Shown here piece after piece: positions 40,769-52,200 of a DNA stretch of 64,000 nucleotides (positions within the stretch are counted from its first letter, which is position 1; each line of letters starts with the position of its first letter). Where the stretch lies: assembly GCF_013369385.1 (NCBI RefSeq), contig NZ_SZTO01000011.1, positions 62,001 through 126,000 on the forward strand, read 5' to 3'. The notes below the pieces were generated by a model. That model saw only the letters and a program-made list of their open reading frames with translations. It ran no database searches and had not been told where the DNA came from. Position numbers and translations under genes: made by a program. The DNA comes from Vibrio sp. 05-20-BW147 (GTDB taxonomy: Bacteria > Pseudomonadota > Gammaproteobacteria > Enterobacterales > Vibrionaceae).

Positions 40769-42439
40769 CTATTTTCTGCGGAACCCAACCAAGCCCATGA
40801 GTGTCAAAGCCAACCAACCAAGCCCTGCACCATTTCGCACTGCTGAGGCTTTTTCCACTGGACGTGTGTCAATGTTACTTGCCTTGGCATCTGCAATAGG
40901 AACTAGCTTAACGGCTACAACCGATTCCTTCTGAGAACCTTCACCACAATAGGAGTTGTGTGCGGTTGTATCGTAGCCACCTTCACACTTAATGGCAGTT
41001 GCAGAAATCACACCTGCATCGTTGATATCCGTTGCGTCGATCACTCGATATTGGTTGTTGTGCTGTGAAAACTCACCACCATTTGTCAGATCATCCAAGT
41101 ACCAAGCTTTATCACCAAATATCGCCCTGCGCTCAGGAGTCGGTGTAGATGTTTTTTCATCGTAATATGGCAGAATAAATCCACGTTTACGACGCGGCTT
41201 GCCGTCGATCTCACGAGTATCTTCAGCATCCAGCTGACCAACAATTTCATTGTAGTTGTTAATCCCACCCATTTTGCCGCCAGTACCAGAGAAGAAAATT
41301 CCCCCTAGCTGAGGTAGAAATGTAGCCGAGACACTATCTGCTGTAATATCCTTTACCAAGAATAGTCGATTGGCCGCTGAACCTTCAGAAGGCTTACCAC
41401 CAGCGCGCTTTGCCTCACCAACAGCGATAAAGTTACTGTTTACGTTAGTGACAACAGAATTACTGTGAATGACGTCGCTCCCAATTTTCATTTGAGCGCC
41501 ATTGACTTGTTTTGTATCCCAACTAGTATTTTCAAATACACCGCTAGGGTCAAACGTACCAACAAACACACTGGCATTGATATAGTTGTCATCTGCATAA
41601 GTGTTGTAACCAACACCATAAACTTTATTATTTGTCGCATCGACAACCACATCACGCATGCTGCCTTGCGCTAAACGCTCCCCATCTCTATTACCGCCTT
41701 GGGGCCAAGCTAACTGCTTTACAACACCATTATCATCCCAAATCGCAGCCTTGCTTGTGTGGTGTGAACCATTTTCATTAGTTGTACTCGTAGCAATACT
41801 ACCAACCGTGTAAGTACCATCGGTTTTCCAAGCTCGTGATTGATAAAAAGAGCTTACATCTGTAGGAGATATAGGAGCGACAACTCGATTTCTCGTCTCA
41901 CCGGCAATGCTTTGATTGCCAACAGGTTGTGCAGATTCCGTGAGACTATTGATAACATTGTTCATCTCATTGAGATAGGCTGAAGCGTCTCCTTCAACAT
42001 AAGCAAGTGAATTAGAACTCGTGTTGCCATTGAGTTCGCGACTCCATGGTGCCCAGTGAATCGATGCCCACGTTTCACACGTCGAATAACGAAGCTCGTT
42101 GTAGCAATAACGCTCAAAGTCATCAAACTCTTGGATATAGCCAAACGTCGCGTCCATCGCAAACGGAAGCTCTTCTCGATAGCTAACACCATCAACCGAC
42201 ACTCTTGTTTCAAAAGCTAACTTAAACTGAGCATCGCTACATGCCACTCCAAAGCACCCCAGTGGCGATGCAACATCACCGGCTTGGATCGCTACACCAA
42301 AAGCATCGTTATAAGACGAATTACTACCATTCGATGCAGGATCAACTTCAACAACCTTATACAAGGCGGCGTTGGCATTCATAGCGCTACCAACGAGTAG
42401 CGCGACTGTGGTTAATTTGAATCTAATACTGCAATTCAT
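40769..42439 (-). CDS. DUF3466 exported protein with C-terminal sorting motif
   Basis: A 556-residue exported protein with signal peptide ending GSAMNANA. Most of the chain is DUF3466-like, with repeated segments of the type GVGYNTY, AIWDDNGV and DINDAGVI, suggesting a beta-propeller-like fold. The C-terminus GAGLGWLALTLMGLVGFRRK, a Gly-rich motif followed by a hydrophobic helix and basic residues, looks like a GlyGly-CTERM signal cut by rhombosortase in Vibrio. A cell-surface or secreted destination follows. It lies seven bases after uup on the same strand. Confidence 0.8.
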   Translation of the reverse strand: MNCSIRFKLTTVALLVGSAMNANAALYKVVEVDPASNGSNSSYNDAFGVAIQAGDVASPLGCFGVACSDAQFKLAFETRVSVDGVSYREELPFAMDATFGYIQEFDDFERYCYNELRYSTCETWASIHWAPWSRELNGNTSSNSLAYVEGDASAYLNEMNNVINSLTESAQPVGNQSIAGETRNRVVAPISPTDVSSFYQSRAWKTDGTYTVGSIATSTTNENGSHHTSKAAIWDDNGVVKQLAWPQGGNRDGERLAQGSMRDVVVDATNNKVYGVGYNTYADDNYINASVFVGTFDPSGVFENTSWDTKQVNGAQMKIGSDVIHSNSVVTNVNSNFIAVGEAKRAGGKPSEGSAANRLFLVKDITADSVSATFLPQLGGIFFSGTGGKMGGINNYNEIVGQLDAEDTREIDGKPRRKRGFILPYYDEKTSTPTPERRAIFGDKAWYLDDLTNGGEFSQHNNQYRVIDATDINDAGVISATAIKCEGGYDTTAHNSYCGEGSQKESVVAVKLVPIADAKASNIDTRPVEKASAVRNGAGLGWLALTLMGLVGFRRK

Positions 42440-42446
42440 CTACTTA

Positions 42447-44366
42447 TTAACTGTCCTGTTGCATAGCTTCGAGCTCTTCCCATCTCTCGAAAGCAATTTC
42501 TAATTCCTGCTCCAGTGCGGCAAGTTGCTCTAACACTGGTTGCGTTGTCTCTACGGGTTGAGCAAAAAACTCTGCGGAGTTTACTTGCTCTTGAAGCGCT
42601 TCAATATCCGCTTCCAACTGTTCTAACTTGGCAGGTAGTGCTTCAAGTTCTCGTTGGAGCTTATATGATAACTTCTTAGAGGTATTCTTAGCTGGCGCAG
42701 TTTTGGGAGTTTCCTCAACGACTTTTGCTTTAGGCGCTGATTTTTCCATCACTTCACGAGCTTCGATCGCTTGTTTGCGCTGCTGTTGAGCATCATGATA
42801 ACCACCGACAAACTCTTCGATTTTTCCTTCACCTTCAAAGATCCAACTTGTTGTAACGGTATTATCCACAAACTGTCGGTCGTGGCTGACCAGCAGCAAA
42901 GTACCTTGATAATTGGCAAGCAATTCTTCTAAAAGTTCCAATGTTTCGATATCTAAATCGTTAGTTGGTTCGTCGAGAATCAATAAATTGTTTGGTTTTA
43001 GGAAGATACGAGCAAGAAGCAGACGGTTTTTTTCACCACCTGAAAGTGCTTTGACGGGTGTACGAGCACGCTTCGGCGAGAAAAGGAAATCCTGAAGATA
43101 GCTCAACGCATGGCGTTCTCGCCCACCCACGGTGACTTCTTGTTTACCATCCGCTAGGTTATCAATGACCGTCTTTTCAGGGTCCAAAATCTCTCGATAT
43201 TGGTCAAAGTACGCGACTTCCAGCTTAGTACCACAATGCAAACGGCCAGATTCCGGTTTTAGCTGATCCAGCAGTAACTTAAGGACCGTGCTCTTGCCAC
43301 AGCCATTAGGGCCAATAAGCGCAATTCGATCGCCACGCATGATATTAAAACTGAAATCATCAACAATTTTCTTCCCATCGAATGAAAACTGCAGTTTTTC
43401 TGCTTCAAAGACGATCTTGCCAGAGCGTGCGGCGTCATCAATTTGGATTTTGGCTTTACCTTGCACGTCAACTCGACTCTGGCGTTCCTCTCGCAGCTTT
43501 TTAAGTGCCCGAACACGACCTTCGTTACGTGTGCGGCGCGCTTTGATGCCTTGACGAATCCACACTTCTTCCTGAGCGAGCTTTTTATCAAACTCTGCGT
43601 TTTGCATCTCCTCAACACGAAGCATTTCATCTTTTTCAATAAGGTAGTTGTCGTAATCGCTAGGAAAAGAGGCAAGTTTACCGCGGTCAAGGTCAACGAT
43701 ACGCGTTGCCATTGCTTTGATGAAGGCTCGGTCGTGGGAAATAAAAATGATGGAGCCACGGAAATCTTTGAGGAACGTTTCTAGCCATTCAATGGTCGTA
43801 ACATCGAGGTGGTTAGTTGGCTCATCTAGTAGCAAAACGTCTGGATCACATACTAGCGCTTTCGCCAGCGCAGCTTTGCGTTGCCAACCACCCGACAGAT
43901 CGGTGAGCTTCGTTTCAGCATCCAGCTTTAATGCCGCCAACACATGCTTAACTCGGTCTTCAAATCGCCACGCGTTGGCGTGATCAAGCTGTTCTTGCAC
44001 TCTCGCTAAGCGGTTAATGTTCTTTTCCGTTGGCTCTTGAGCAACAAGATCGAGAAGATCATGATAGATCTTTAATTGTTCGCCAACTTCAGCTAGCCCA
44101 CTTGCCACATAATCGTAAACCGTTCCTGGTTCGTTTCGTGGGGGGTCTTGTTCTAAGCGCGAGACTACGACATCTTGAGTGATCTGTAGCTTACCATCAT
44201 CAAGAATCACCTCGCCCGCTAGAACTTTCATTAAGGTCGATTTACCCGCCCCATTGCGTCCTACCAAACAAACTCGCTCATGCTCTTGAAGTACAAAATC
44301 AGCTTTATCAAGTAGAGGATTATCGCCAAAGGCGAGTTGACCATTATGAATGGTAAGTAATGCCAT
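42447..44366 (-). CDS. uup: ABC-F ATPase Uup
   Basis: A 639-residue soluble ABC-F protein with two ATPase domains and no membrane part. Walker A motifs are GRNGAGKST and GPNGCGKST; signature motifs are LSGGWQRKA and LSGGEKNRLLL; Walker B segments are VLLLDEPTNHLD and LLILDEPTNDLD. The C-terminal coiled coil (about residues 560-639) binds DNA in E. coli Uup. Uup affects transposon excision and ribosome function. It is cotranscribed with rlmKL and the glutaredoxin-like gene, overlapping the latter by 23 bases. Confidence 0.95.
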   Translation of the reverse strand: MALLTIHNGQLAFGDNPLLDKADFVLQEHERVCLVGRNGAGKSTLMKVLAGEVILDDGKLQITQDVVVSRLEQDPPRNEPGTVYDYVASGLAEVGEQLKIYHDLLDLVAQEPTEKNINRLARVQEQLDHANAWRFEDRVKHVLAALKLDAETKLTDLSGGWQRKAALAKALVCDPDVLLLDEPTNHLDVTTIEWLETFLKDFRGSIIFISHDRAFIKAMATRIVDLDRGKLASFPSDYDNYLIEKDEMLRVEEMQNAEFDKKLAQEEVWIRQGIKARRTRNEGRVRALKKLREERQSRVDVQGKAKIQIDDAARSGKIVFEAEKLQFSFDGKKIVDDFSFNIMRGDRIALIGPNGCGKSTVLKLLLDQLKPESGRLHCGTKLEVAYFDQYREILDPEKTVIDNLADGKQEVTVGGRERHALSYLQDFLFSPKRARTPVKALSGGEKNRLLLARIFLKPNNLLILDEPTNDLDIETLELLEELLANYQGTLLLVSHDRQFVDNTVTTSWIFEGEGKIEEFVGGYHDAQQQRKQAIEAREVMEKSAPKAKVVEETPKTAPAKNTSKKLSYKLQRELEALPAKLEQLEADIEALQEQVNSAEFFAQPVETTQPVLEQLAALEQELEIAFERWEELEAMQQDS

Positions 44367-44586
44367 TATCGTCCAACCATTGTTTTAATTTTTCTAGATC
44401 AAAGGGCCAGCCAAGCTCTGACCCTTGAGAATGTAAGACAGGAATCGTGACCCCGTAACGAGAAAATAGCGCGTCATCAAACGCGATATCAGTCACTTGA
44501 ACTTGTTCAGCAATGCCTGCTTGTTCCAACAACTCGTAAGCCATCTCACACAGATGGCATCCTTCGGTACTGTATAGGGTGATCAC
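44344..44586 (-). CDS. Glutaredoxin-like thiol protein
   Basis: An 80-residue glutaredoxin-family protein. The redox motif is CHLC in LYSTEGCHLCEMAYELL, and YGVTIPVLHSQGSEL carries the cis-Pro loop. I take the GTG at 44586 as start, behind AGGAACAAGGAAC; the ATG at 44622 would add 12 residues read from the end of rlmKL. It sits between rlmKL and uup in one operon. Its partner is unknown. Confidence 0.85.
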   Translation of the reverse strand: MITLYSTEGCHLCEMAYELLEQAGIAEQVQVTDIAFDDALFSRYGVTIPVLHSQGSELGWPFDLEKLKQWLDDNGITYHS

Positions 44587-44600
44587 GTTCCTTGTTCCTA

Positions 44601-46721
44601 TTACTTGTGGGTGACGACCCAACAGTTATGAATATGTTTGTTTCTTGAGAAATCGAGTGGCAGCGTCTGAGAAGAAATGTTTCTCGCGTCTAAACCCAGC
44701 TCTTCCATCGCTTCCATATCCATTTTGAAATGACGTTTATTGTTAGAGAAGACAATAGTACCGTTTTCTCTTAGCAGACGTTTTAAGTTTTTCATCAGTT
44801 TGATATGGTCACGCTGAACGTCAAACGAGTCTTCCATACGCTTAGAGTTTGAAAACGTAGGCGGATCAATAAAAATTAAATCGTACTGTCCCTGCGCTTT
44901 CTCTAACCACTGTAAACAATCTGCCTGCTCAAACTTATGTTGACGTCCGATACAACCATTTGCAGACATGTTGTCTTTTGCCCACTCAAGGTAGGTGTTC
45001 GACATGTCGACCGTTGTTGTCGATCGGGCCCCACCAAGAGCAGCGTGTACCGTAGCACTGCCTGTATAAGCAAACAGGTTAAGGAAATCGGCTCCTTTTG
45101 CCATTTCACCCAAACGGCGGCGCGTGATCTTATGATCCAGAAACAACCCCGTATCCAGATAATCGTACAAATTGACGATCAGTTTTGCACCATACTCGTT
45201 GACTTCCATTCGCTCAGAAACTTGACCCAATTTTTGATATTGGTTACGGCCTTTTTGTTTCTCACGAACCTTCAGCACAACTTTGTTGGCTTCTACGCCA
45301 GTTACCTGAATCGCAGCACGAATAATATCCGTCAGGCGACGCTTTGCCTTCTCTTCTGGAATATTTTTCGGTGCGGCGTATTCTTGAATCACCAAGTGAT
45401 CTTGATAGACGTCTATCGCCACATTGTATTCTGGCAGGTCGGCATCATAGATGCGGTAACAATCGAGCTGTTCTTTTTGAGCCCATTTGCCTATCTTACC
45501 GATATTTTTCTTTAGGCGGTTAGCAAAGTCTGGTGCGATAGAAAGCGGGCCATCCGCACCTTCAATCTGCTCTACACTTCTTTGTGCGATCGTGTAGTTT
45601 TTTTGGTGACAAGGTAACGCACCGTTATTCAGTTTAAACTGTTTTTCTGCACGCATGCGAAGACAGCTCAGCAGCTCATCGGAACTGGAAAAAATAGATG
45701 CCGTACAACCACCAAACTGTGCTTTTAACTGACCACCAAATGCTGTGTATAGTGCAATCAATCCTGGCTCTGTACCAAGTCGCTCACCATAAGGCGGGTT
45801 ACAAACAATCACACCATTCTCAAACTCTAGAGGACGTGACACTGTAGCGGCGTCACCCAACTTAAATTCGATAAGATCCGCAACCCCTGCTCTGCGAGCG
45901 TTATCTTGGGCGATTTTTAGCACTTTTTCATCATTATCAAAGCCATAGAATCTTGCGCCAACTTTTTTGACACCTCTTCGAGCAATGACATTTGCTTCTG
46001 ATTTTATTTCTGCCCACACTTCTGGCTCGAAATCTTCAAGTGATTCAAAGACCCACTTTTCGCGTTTTACGCCAGGCGCCATGTTTGCTGCCATCATGGC
46101 CGCCTCTATCAACAACGTACCTGAACCACACATTGGATCCAAAAGCGGTTGTTCCTCTGTCCAGCCTGAGCGAAGGATGATGGCAGCAGCCAAGGTTTCA
46201 CGGAGTGGTGCTTTACCAGATGCAGGACGATAGCCACGTTGGTGCAAGCCATTCCCGACCATATCAACACCAAGAATCGCTTTGTCTTTGTGGAGACGAA
46301 CATGGATACGTACATCTGGACGCTCTTTGCTGATATTTGGACGTGGTAGGTTTTTCTTTTCGAAACAATCTACGATGCCATCTTTCACTTTCATCGCACC
46401 GTACTGGCTGTTACGAATCTCACGGTTCGTGCCGTTGAAATCAACCACAAACTTCTTAGTGCTGTGGAATTGATTTACCCAATTGATAGAGGACGTTGCC
46501 AAATACAAGTCCATATCACTTTGACAGGTAAACTCGGACAACACGCGAACAAAACGCGATGCCAACCTACTCCATAGACAGCAACGATAAACCTGTTCAT
46601 TAGAGGCTTTAAATCTTACTCCAGCCTGTACTGGCTTAGCGTCTGCAATTCCAAGTTTTGTTAGTTCTTCAGCAAGAAGGTTCTCAAGACCATTTGAGGT
46701 AACCGCAAGATATTGGTTCAT
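44601..46721 (-). CDS. rlmL: Bifunctional 23S rRNA methyltransferase RlmKL
   Basis: A 706-residue fused enzyme. The N-terminal part, with a THUMP domain and the methyltransferase motifs [13 protein letters not shown] and [10 protein letters not shown], makes m2G2445. The C-terminal part with [17 protein letters not shown] and [13 protein letters not shown] makes m7G2069. The length is that of E. coli RlmKL (702). It is the first gene of the rlmKL - glutaredoxin - uup - DUF3466 unit. Confidence 0.96.
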   Translation of the reverse strand: MNQYLAVTSNGLENLLAEELTKLGIADAKPVQAGVRFKASNEQVYRCCLWSRLASRFVRVLSEFTCQSDMDLYLATSSINWVNQFHSTKKFVVDFNGTNREIRNSQYGAMKVKDGIVDCFEKKNLPRPNISKERPDVRIHVRLHKDKAILGVDMVGNGLHQRGYRPASGKAPLRETLAAAIILRSGWTEEQPLLDPMCGSGTLLIEAAMMAANMAPGVKREKWVFESLEDFEPEVWAEIKSEANVIARRGVKKVGARFYGFDNDEKVLKIAQDNARRAGVADLIEFKLGDAATVSRPLEFENGVIVCNPPYGERLGTEPGLIALYTAFGGQLKAQFGGCTASIFSSSDELLSCLRMRAEKQFKLNNGALPCHQKNYTIAQRSVEQIEGADGPLSIAPDFANRLKKNIGKIGKWAQKEQLDCYRIYDADLPEYNVAIDVYQDHLVIQEYAAPKNIPEEKAKRRLTDIIRAAIQVTGVEANKVVLKVREKQKGRNQYQKLGQVSERMEVNEYGAKLIVNLYDYLDTGLFLDHKITRRRLGEMAKGADFLNLFAYTGSATVHAALGGARSTTTVDMSNTYLEWAKDNMSANGCIGRQHKFEQADCLQWLEKAQGQYDLIFIDPPTFSNSKRMEDSFDVQRDHIKLMKNLKRLLRENGTIVFSNNKRHFKMDMEAMEELGLDARNISSQTLPLDFSRNKHIHNCWVVTHK

Positions 46722-47225
46722 AGTGTTCTTTAGCTATTAAAAATGGCGTTGATTATACCTGACAAATCTACTCCATGCCTCGCATTTCAAGGACTTTTCT
46801 CATCTCCCTATGAGCCAGCGTATCAATTGGTCGTTTTATCGTCGTGAATTAATTACACCAACTCAGCAGAGATGAACGAAACGTAAACAAGCCTAAACCA
46901 AAATTCGGTTCAAATTGCGATAGTGAATGCTTATTCACGTAAAAATTGGACTATACCAGACTTCATTTATACCGGTAACTTAATTACAAAACCACTTAAA
47001 AGAGGGAATTTATTACTCTATCGGTGATATTTCGTCGACAAAAGTGGACATTTTACGTGCTAAAAATGTGTGAAAAATGTCTACCTGATTGCACTACAGG
47101 CTCTCATAGTCGCAATATTTAGACGAGGTGGCATGGTGATTAGAGGGGGGATTGGATAGGAAAATGCAAAAAAAAATCGGCCAGAAGGCCGATGAAAAAT
47201 GTATAGGAACGAAAATTAGGAAAGG
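46722..47225. other. Gene-free stretch between rlmKL and zapC
   Basis: These 504 bases contain the zapC terminator (47165-47195), the rlmKL promoter region on the minus strand, and a small hairpin GTGAAT-gctt-ATTCAC at 46923-46938. Only very short reading frames occur. A small RNA is possible but nothing in the sequence shows one. Confidence 0.5.
47165..47195 (-). terminator. Terminator of zapC
   Basis: On the minus strand ATCGGCC-ttct-GGCCGAT is followed by TTTTTTTTGC, 31 bases after the zapC stop. Confidence 0.9.
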
Positions 47226-47768
47226 TTATCCGACTAACGCCATAGGCATTAGCGTATTCATTCTTGCAGCAGTAGACATGCGATCGTGCATGACTTTGAT
47301 GGCTTCACCATAACTTAAGCTCTTTGAACTGCTTAGCATAAAGCCTTCAAGCTCTACACAGCTGACTAAGCTTGCATTGTCCCCTGCTTCCAAAACGATA
47401 AATAGCCCTTGATTCAAGCCATTTTGCAGCTGTACAAGCTCCCCTTCATTGGGTTGGTAATCCAAACCTGTAGAATGGAAAAACCAACTCTTGGGTTGGA
47501 CTGGCTTATGAAAGCGCTTAGCAGCAACGCAGTAGAGCGTCAGCTCATCTCTGCGATATTCACTCAAATCAAGCGACGACAGACATTCTTTGAAAGTCTG
47601 AAAGGCACTCGCGTCATCAACTGTGAAGTCGTTATAAGAGAAAGCGCAGTCCACCAGCAATTTATCACTAAGATTGGTTTGAAATAGATATCTATCGCCT
47701 AAGTCAAGCATTAGACGGCCTGACGGCTTATCAAAATACCAGCTCCATTTATCACTTGGTTTAAGCAT
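47226..47768 (-). CDS. zapC: Cell division protein ZapC
   Basis: ZapC binds FtsZ at midcell and stabilises its polymers. The 180-residue protein begins MLKPSDKWSWYFD and has LMLDLGDRYLFQTNL and LDLSEYRRDELTLYCVAAKRF, matching the family formerly called DUF1379. It is downstream of pyrD on the same strand, the E. coli order. Confidence 0.93.
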   Translation of the reverse strand: MLKPSDKWSWYFDKPSGRLMLDLGDRYLFQTNLSDKLLVDCAFSYNDFTVDDASAFQTFKECLSSLDLSEYRRDELTLYCVAAKRFHKPVQPKSWFFHSTGLDYQPNEGELVQLQNGLNQGLFIVLEAGDNASLVSCVELEGFMLSSSKSLSYGEAIKVMHDRMSTAARMNTLMPMALVG

Positions 47769-47854
47769 CGTTCTATTCTCACACTGACTGATTCACAGAG
47801 GTAAACGCTTAATTACCCTCCAACTGTTTTGATTCTACAAACGAATGAATAAAA

Positions 47855-47884
47855 AAAAAGAGGAAACCAAGTCCTCTTTTTTCT
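47855..47884 (-). terminator. Terminator between pyrD and zapC
   Basis: AAAAGAGGA-aaccaag-TCCTCTTTT, with a long T run on the minus strand, lies 40 bases after the pyrD stop. Confidence 0.85.
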
Positions 47885-47923
47885 GTTAGAAAAGCTGTTA
47901 TGTCAGTATGTTAGCGAATCATT

Positions 47924-48934
47924 CTATAGATTTTTAACAATATCGCGTACTAAGCCAGGGCCGTGATAGATGAAGCCAGAGTATACTTGTACAAGATCCG
48001 CCCCTGCCAACATTTTCTCTTTTGCAGCAACATAAGAATCAACACCACCGACGCCAATAATTGGGATGTTACCTTGTAACTCCTTACGAAGTAATCGCAC
48101 GACCTCAGTAGAACGAGACTGTAGTGGACGACCACTAAGGCCCCCAGCCTCTTGCGCATGTTTCATGCCTTCAACCATCGTGCGATCAAGCGTGGTATTG
48201 GTTGCGATCACACCATCGATCTTGTTGTTGATCAATGATTGGCAAATCTGGCTAATTTCATCATCGGTAAGATCCGGTGCGATCTTTAATGCCAGAGGGA
48301 CATATTTACCATGCTTCTCTTCAAGCTCAGCTTGTTTACGTTTTAACTCAGACAACAACTCGTCTAACGCTTCACCATACTGAAGAGAGCGAAGTCCTGG
48401 TGTGTTTGGAGAAGAAATATTCACGGCAATATATCCCGCATACTCATATACCTTTTCCATACAGATGAGATAATCTTCCGCGCCCTTCTCTATTGGTGTA
48501 TCTTTATTTTTACCAATATTAATACCTAATACACAGTTGTATTTTGCTTTCTTTACGTTCTCAACCAGGTTGTCAACACCTAAGTTATTGAAACCCATAC
48601 GGTTAATGATCCCTTCCGCCCCTACTAAGCGAAACAAACGTGGTTTATCATTTCCTGATTGTGCTCTAGGTGTAACGGTACCAACTTCAACAAAGCCGAA
48701 TCCCATTGCGTCAAATGCTTCGATACACTCACCATTTTTATCAAGACCAGCCGCAAGGCCAACTGGGTTTCGGAAAGTGAGTCCCATGCATTCTACTGGT
48801 CGATTTGGTAGCTGCTGACGATAGAGGAGATCAAGTGGTGTGCCGGTAAAACGTTTAAAATTTTGGATTGCAAGATCGTGTGCCTTCTCTGCATCCAATT
48901 GAAAAAAGCCAGCTCTGGCAAGACGGTAAAGCAT
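47924..48934 (-). CDS. pyrD: Dihydroorotate dehydrogenase (quinone), class 2
   Basis: PyrD oxidises dihydroorotate to orotate at the inner membrane and reduces quinone, the fourth step of UMP synthesis. The 336-residue enzyme has the membrane-binding N-terminal helices ([21 protein letters not shown]), the catalytic Ser in [12 protein letters not shown], and FMN-site motifs GVIATNTT and [12 protein letters not shown] terminator-like hairpin sits in its leader at 48949-48970. Confidence 0.96.
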   Translation of the reverse strand: MLYRLARAGFFQLDAEKAHDLAIQNFKRFTGTPLDLLYRQQLPNRPVECMGLTFRNPVGLAAGLDKNGECIEAFDAMGFGFVEVGTVTPRAQSGNDKPRLFRLVGAEGIINRMGFNNLGVDNLVENVKKAKYNCVLGINIGKNKDTPIEKGAEDYLICMEKVYEYAGYIAVNISSPNTPGLRSLQYGEALDELLSELKRKQAELEEKHGKYVPLALKIAPDLTDDEISQICQSLINNKIDGVIATNTTLDRTMVEGMKHAQEAGGLSGRPLQSRSTEVVRLLRKELQGNIPIIGVGGVDSYVAAKEKMLAGADLVQVYSGFIYHGPGLVRDIVKNL

Positions 48935-48948
48935 TGTGCCTCCGAAAG

Positions 48949-48970
48949 AAAAAAGCCCCGTGTAAACGGG
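48949..48970 (-). promoter_or_regulatory. Hairpin in the pyrD leader
   Basis: On the minus strand CCCGT-ttac-ACGGG is followed by GCTTTTTTC, then the ribosome site CGGAGGC and the ATG at 48934. It has the form of a short intrinsic terminator or of the pyrimidine-sensitive leader hairpins of enterobacterial pyrC/pyrD. Function inferred. Confidence 0.5.
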
Positions 48971-49184
48971 TTGGTATTATTTACTTAAAATCATCAGTTT
49001 TCAAATAAAAAGGTAAAAGTAAATCCAATTTAACGATTAAAAATGACTTATCTCAACTTTATCAATGAGTTAGTTAGGTGTTATTTCAATTAATTTCGAC
49101 TTCTCTTGTGAACCAAACGTTTGCAGCGACTTCAAAAAGTGACAACGCAACAATGAGCTGTTCGTTTATTGAACTCAAATAGCA

Positions 49185-49212
49185 GAAAAGCCCCGTTACT
49201 GGGGCTTTTTAA
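49185..49212 (-). terminator. Terminator of NAD-glutamate dehydrogenase
   Basis: AAAAGCCCC-gttact-GGGGCTTTTT; on the minus strand the stem ends in TTTTCTGC. It is 19 bases after the stop. Confidence 0.88.
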
Positions 49213-49230
49213 TCTTAAACAACTAAAACA

Positions 49231-52200
49231 CTAACTGTTTGAGCTGCAATTTAAGTTGAGCAGCACTAATTCTCTTAGCGCGACAGAGAACTTCGCAAAC
49301 TCGTGTACGGTGCCCACTTTAAACTCGTTTAGGATGCTTTCCCAACGATGTAGTGAGGTTTCATTGCGTTCCATCCACACATCCAGAGCATTCATCACAT
49401 CACTCTTGCCTGATTCTATGCAATTTAACACCTGTGCCGTCAGCAAACGTTGTTGCCAATCGAGATCTTCGCGGAACGCTGCTCTTGCAAGTGCTTGCCA
49501 GTTATTATCAACAGCTTGGCCATTAATTTGCTTCAAGAACCAATGTAGTGATAAACGATCGCCTAAGTTGAAGTACAACTTCGCGGCTTCTTCGACAGTT
49601 TTATTGGTTTCACGAGCAACTGAAGAAATATCCAGTGCTGACTGCAAACTGGTCAAACGAGAAACACGGTTGGCCAATGTTGATTCAACACCACGTTGGA
49701 TCCAGCTCTGAGCAAGTTCATCATGCTCCTCGACTTCCGACTCGACCAACATGGTATCAAGAGATTGCGTAATCACATCCACATCCGCTTGATACTTAGC
49801 GATTAACTCACTGACGGTATTCTTACCACTGCGGTTACGAAGCAACCAACGAGCAACCCGACGTAACATGCGACGCACATGGAACATGATCTCATACTGA
49901 GCATCTGCACTTGCAACGTTATCCAGTTTGCGTGTTTGATTCAGGACATCACCCAATGCATAAATTTCTCGCGCAGCACCGTAGGCGTTAGCGATATCCA
50001 CCACCGACGCTCCCGTCTCCTCCTGTAGACGAGTGACGAAGTTACATCCCATTTCGTTCACCATTTGGTTGGCAAGCGATGTAGCAATGATCTCGGCACG
50101 CAGTGGATGTGATGACATCTGATCGGCGAACTTGTTACGTAGTTCACTAGGGAAATAGGCGATCAACTGCTTAGCATGGAAATCATCATTGGCAATCTCG
50201 TCATTGGCAAGTTGTTCTTTAAGTACCATCTTGCCATACGCCACCAACACTGCTAGCTCAGGACGAGTAAGCCCTTGGCCCAGCTTCTCACGTTCTAGTA
50301 GCGTCTCGTCATCTGGGATGTTTTCTAAGACTCGATCAAGATAACCCGCTTTTTCCATAGTATGAATAAAGCGAATTTGCTCTTTAACAACGCTAACACC
50401 TTGCTGTTCAGTGACAGAGATAGACTCTGATTGACGGTACGCGTCATCTAAAACAATATCACCCACTTCATCTTGCATCGATTCAAGGATCTTATTGCGT
50501 TGTTTGATCGTCATGTCACCATGAGACACCAAACCATTCAAAAAGATCTTGATGTTCACTTCATTGTCCGAACAGTCTACTCCACCCACATTGTCGACAA
50601 AGTCTGTGTTTACTCGTCCGCCATTCAGAGCGTACTCGATACGACCTTTTTGAGTCATACCCAAGTTACCACCCTCACCAATAACCTTGGCATTAAGCTC
50701 ACGTCCATCGATGCGCAAGACATCATTTGCACGATCACCAACATCAGCATGCGTTTCAGTCGATGCTTTTACGTAGGTACCGATGCCACCGTTCCAAAGC
50801 AGATCCACCTCCATCTTTAAGATCATTTTGATCAATTCATTTGGAGCAAGAGACGCTTTCTTAATACCCAACATCTTTTGGATTTCTGGCGTTAACGTGA
50901 TGGACTTCGCTTTACGAGAAAAGATACCTCCACCTTTAGAAATCAATTTTGGATTGTAATCTTCCCAACTTGAACGTGGTAAGTTGAACAAGCGATTACG
51001 CTCCTCCCAACTCGTCTCCGAATCAGGATTTGGATCGATGAAGATATGCAAATGGTTAAATGCCGCTTGAAGACGTATGTGCTTTGACAACAACATGCCG
51101 TTACCGAATACATCACCCGCCATATCACCAACACCAATGGCCGTGAAGTCTGTTGTTTGGCAATCAACTCCCATTTCACGGAAATGACGCTTCACCGACT
51201 CCCAACCACCTTTTGCAGTGATGCCCATTGCTTTGTGGTCATAACCATTAGAACCACCAGATGCAAATGCATCACCCAACCAGAAGTTGTATTCAGCAGA
51301 CACCGAGTTTGCCAAATCTGAGAAAGTTGCAGTGCCTTTATCTGCGGCAACCACCAAATATGGATCGTCCTCATCGTGTCTTACAACGTTCTTCGGTGGT
51401 ACAACCTCCCCTTCAATGATGTTGTCAGAGACGTCTAATAGCGCACGAATGAAACGTTTGTAACAACGTTGGCCTTCAGCAAAAATTTCATCACGATTGG
51501 TCAACGTGTGCTGACGTTTACAAACGAAGCCACCTTTTGCCCCCACAGGCACGATAACCGTGTTCTTAACTTGCTGCGCTTTAACCAAACCAAGCACTTC
51601 AGTACGGAAATCTTCTTGACGATCAGACCAACGAAGACCACCACGTGCGACTTTGCCACCACGTAAATGCACGCCTTCAATGTCTGGCGCATAGACGAAA
51701 ATCTCAAACGCTGGAACGGGCTGTGGAATTTCAGGGATTTCCCGTGGTTTTAGTTTTAATGACAACCAAGGTTTCGGTTGTTTTTGATCATCAAGTTGGA
51801 AATAGTTTGTCCGTACGGTTGCAACGATCATTTCCATGTAACGACGTAAAATACGGTCGTCATCTAAGCTATCAACAAGCTCAAGTTGCTCCGTAATCTT
51901 AGTGATCAACTCTTGCTGAGCCTTCTCTCCGCCTTTGTGCTTGGGATCAAAACGTTTTACGAAAAGATCCACCAGCCCTTTTGCAAGAGCAGGATAATGG
52001 CTCAACGTGTCTTCGATATATTGTTGACTAAATGGGAAACCCACTTGGCGCATATAACGAGCATAGGCACGTAAAATTGAAATTTCTCGCCCAGTCAGCG
52101 AAGCCCCCAATAGCAGACGGTTGAAACCGTCACTTTCAAGTTCACCAGCCCACACGGCAGCAAAAGCTTGTTGGAAGCGATCTCTTGCTTCACTCAGATC

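Noticed and set aside
46810..46875. 21-codon frame in the gap between rlmKL and zapC
   Set aside because: Too short, no ribosome site, no recognisable peptide.
46923..46938. Hairpin GTGAAT-gctt-ATTCAC as a terminator
   Set aside because: No T run follows on either strand and no gene ends nearby.
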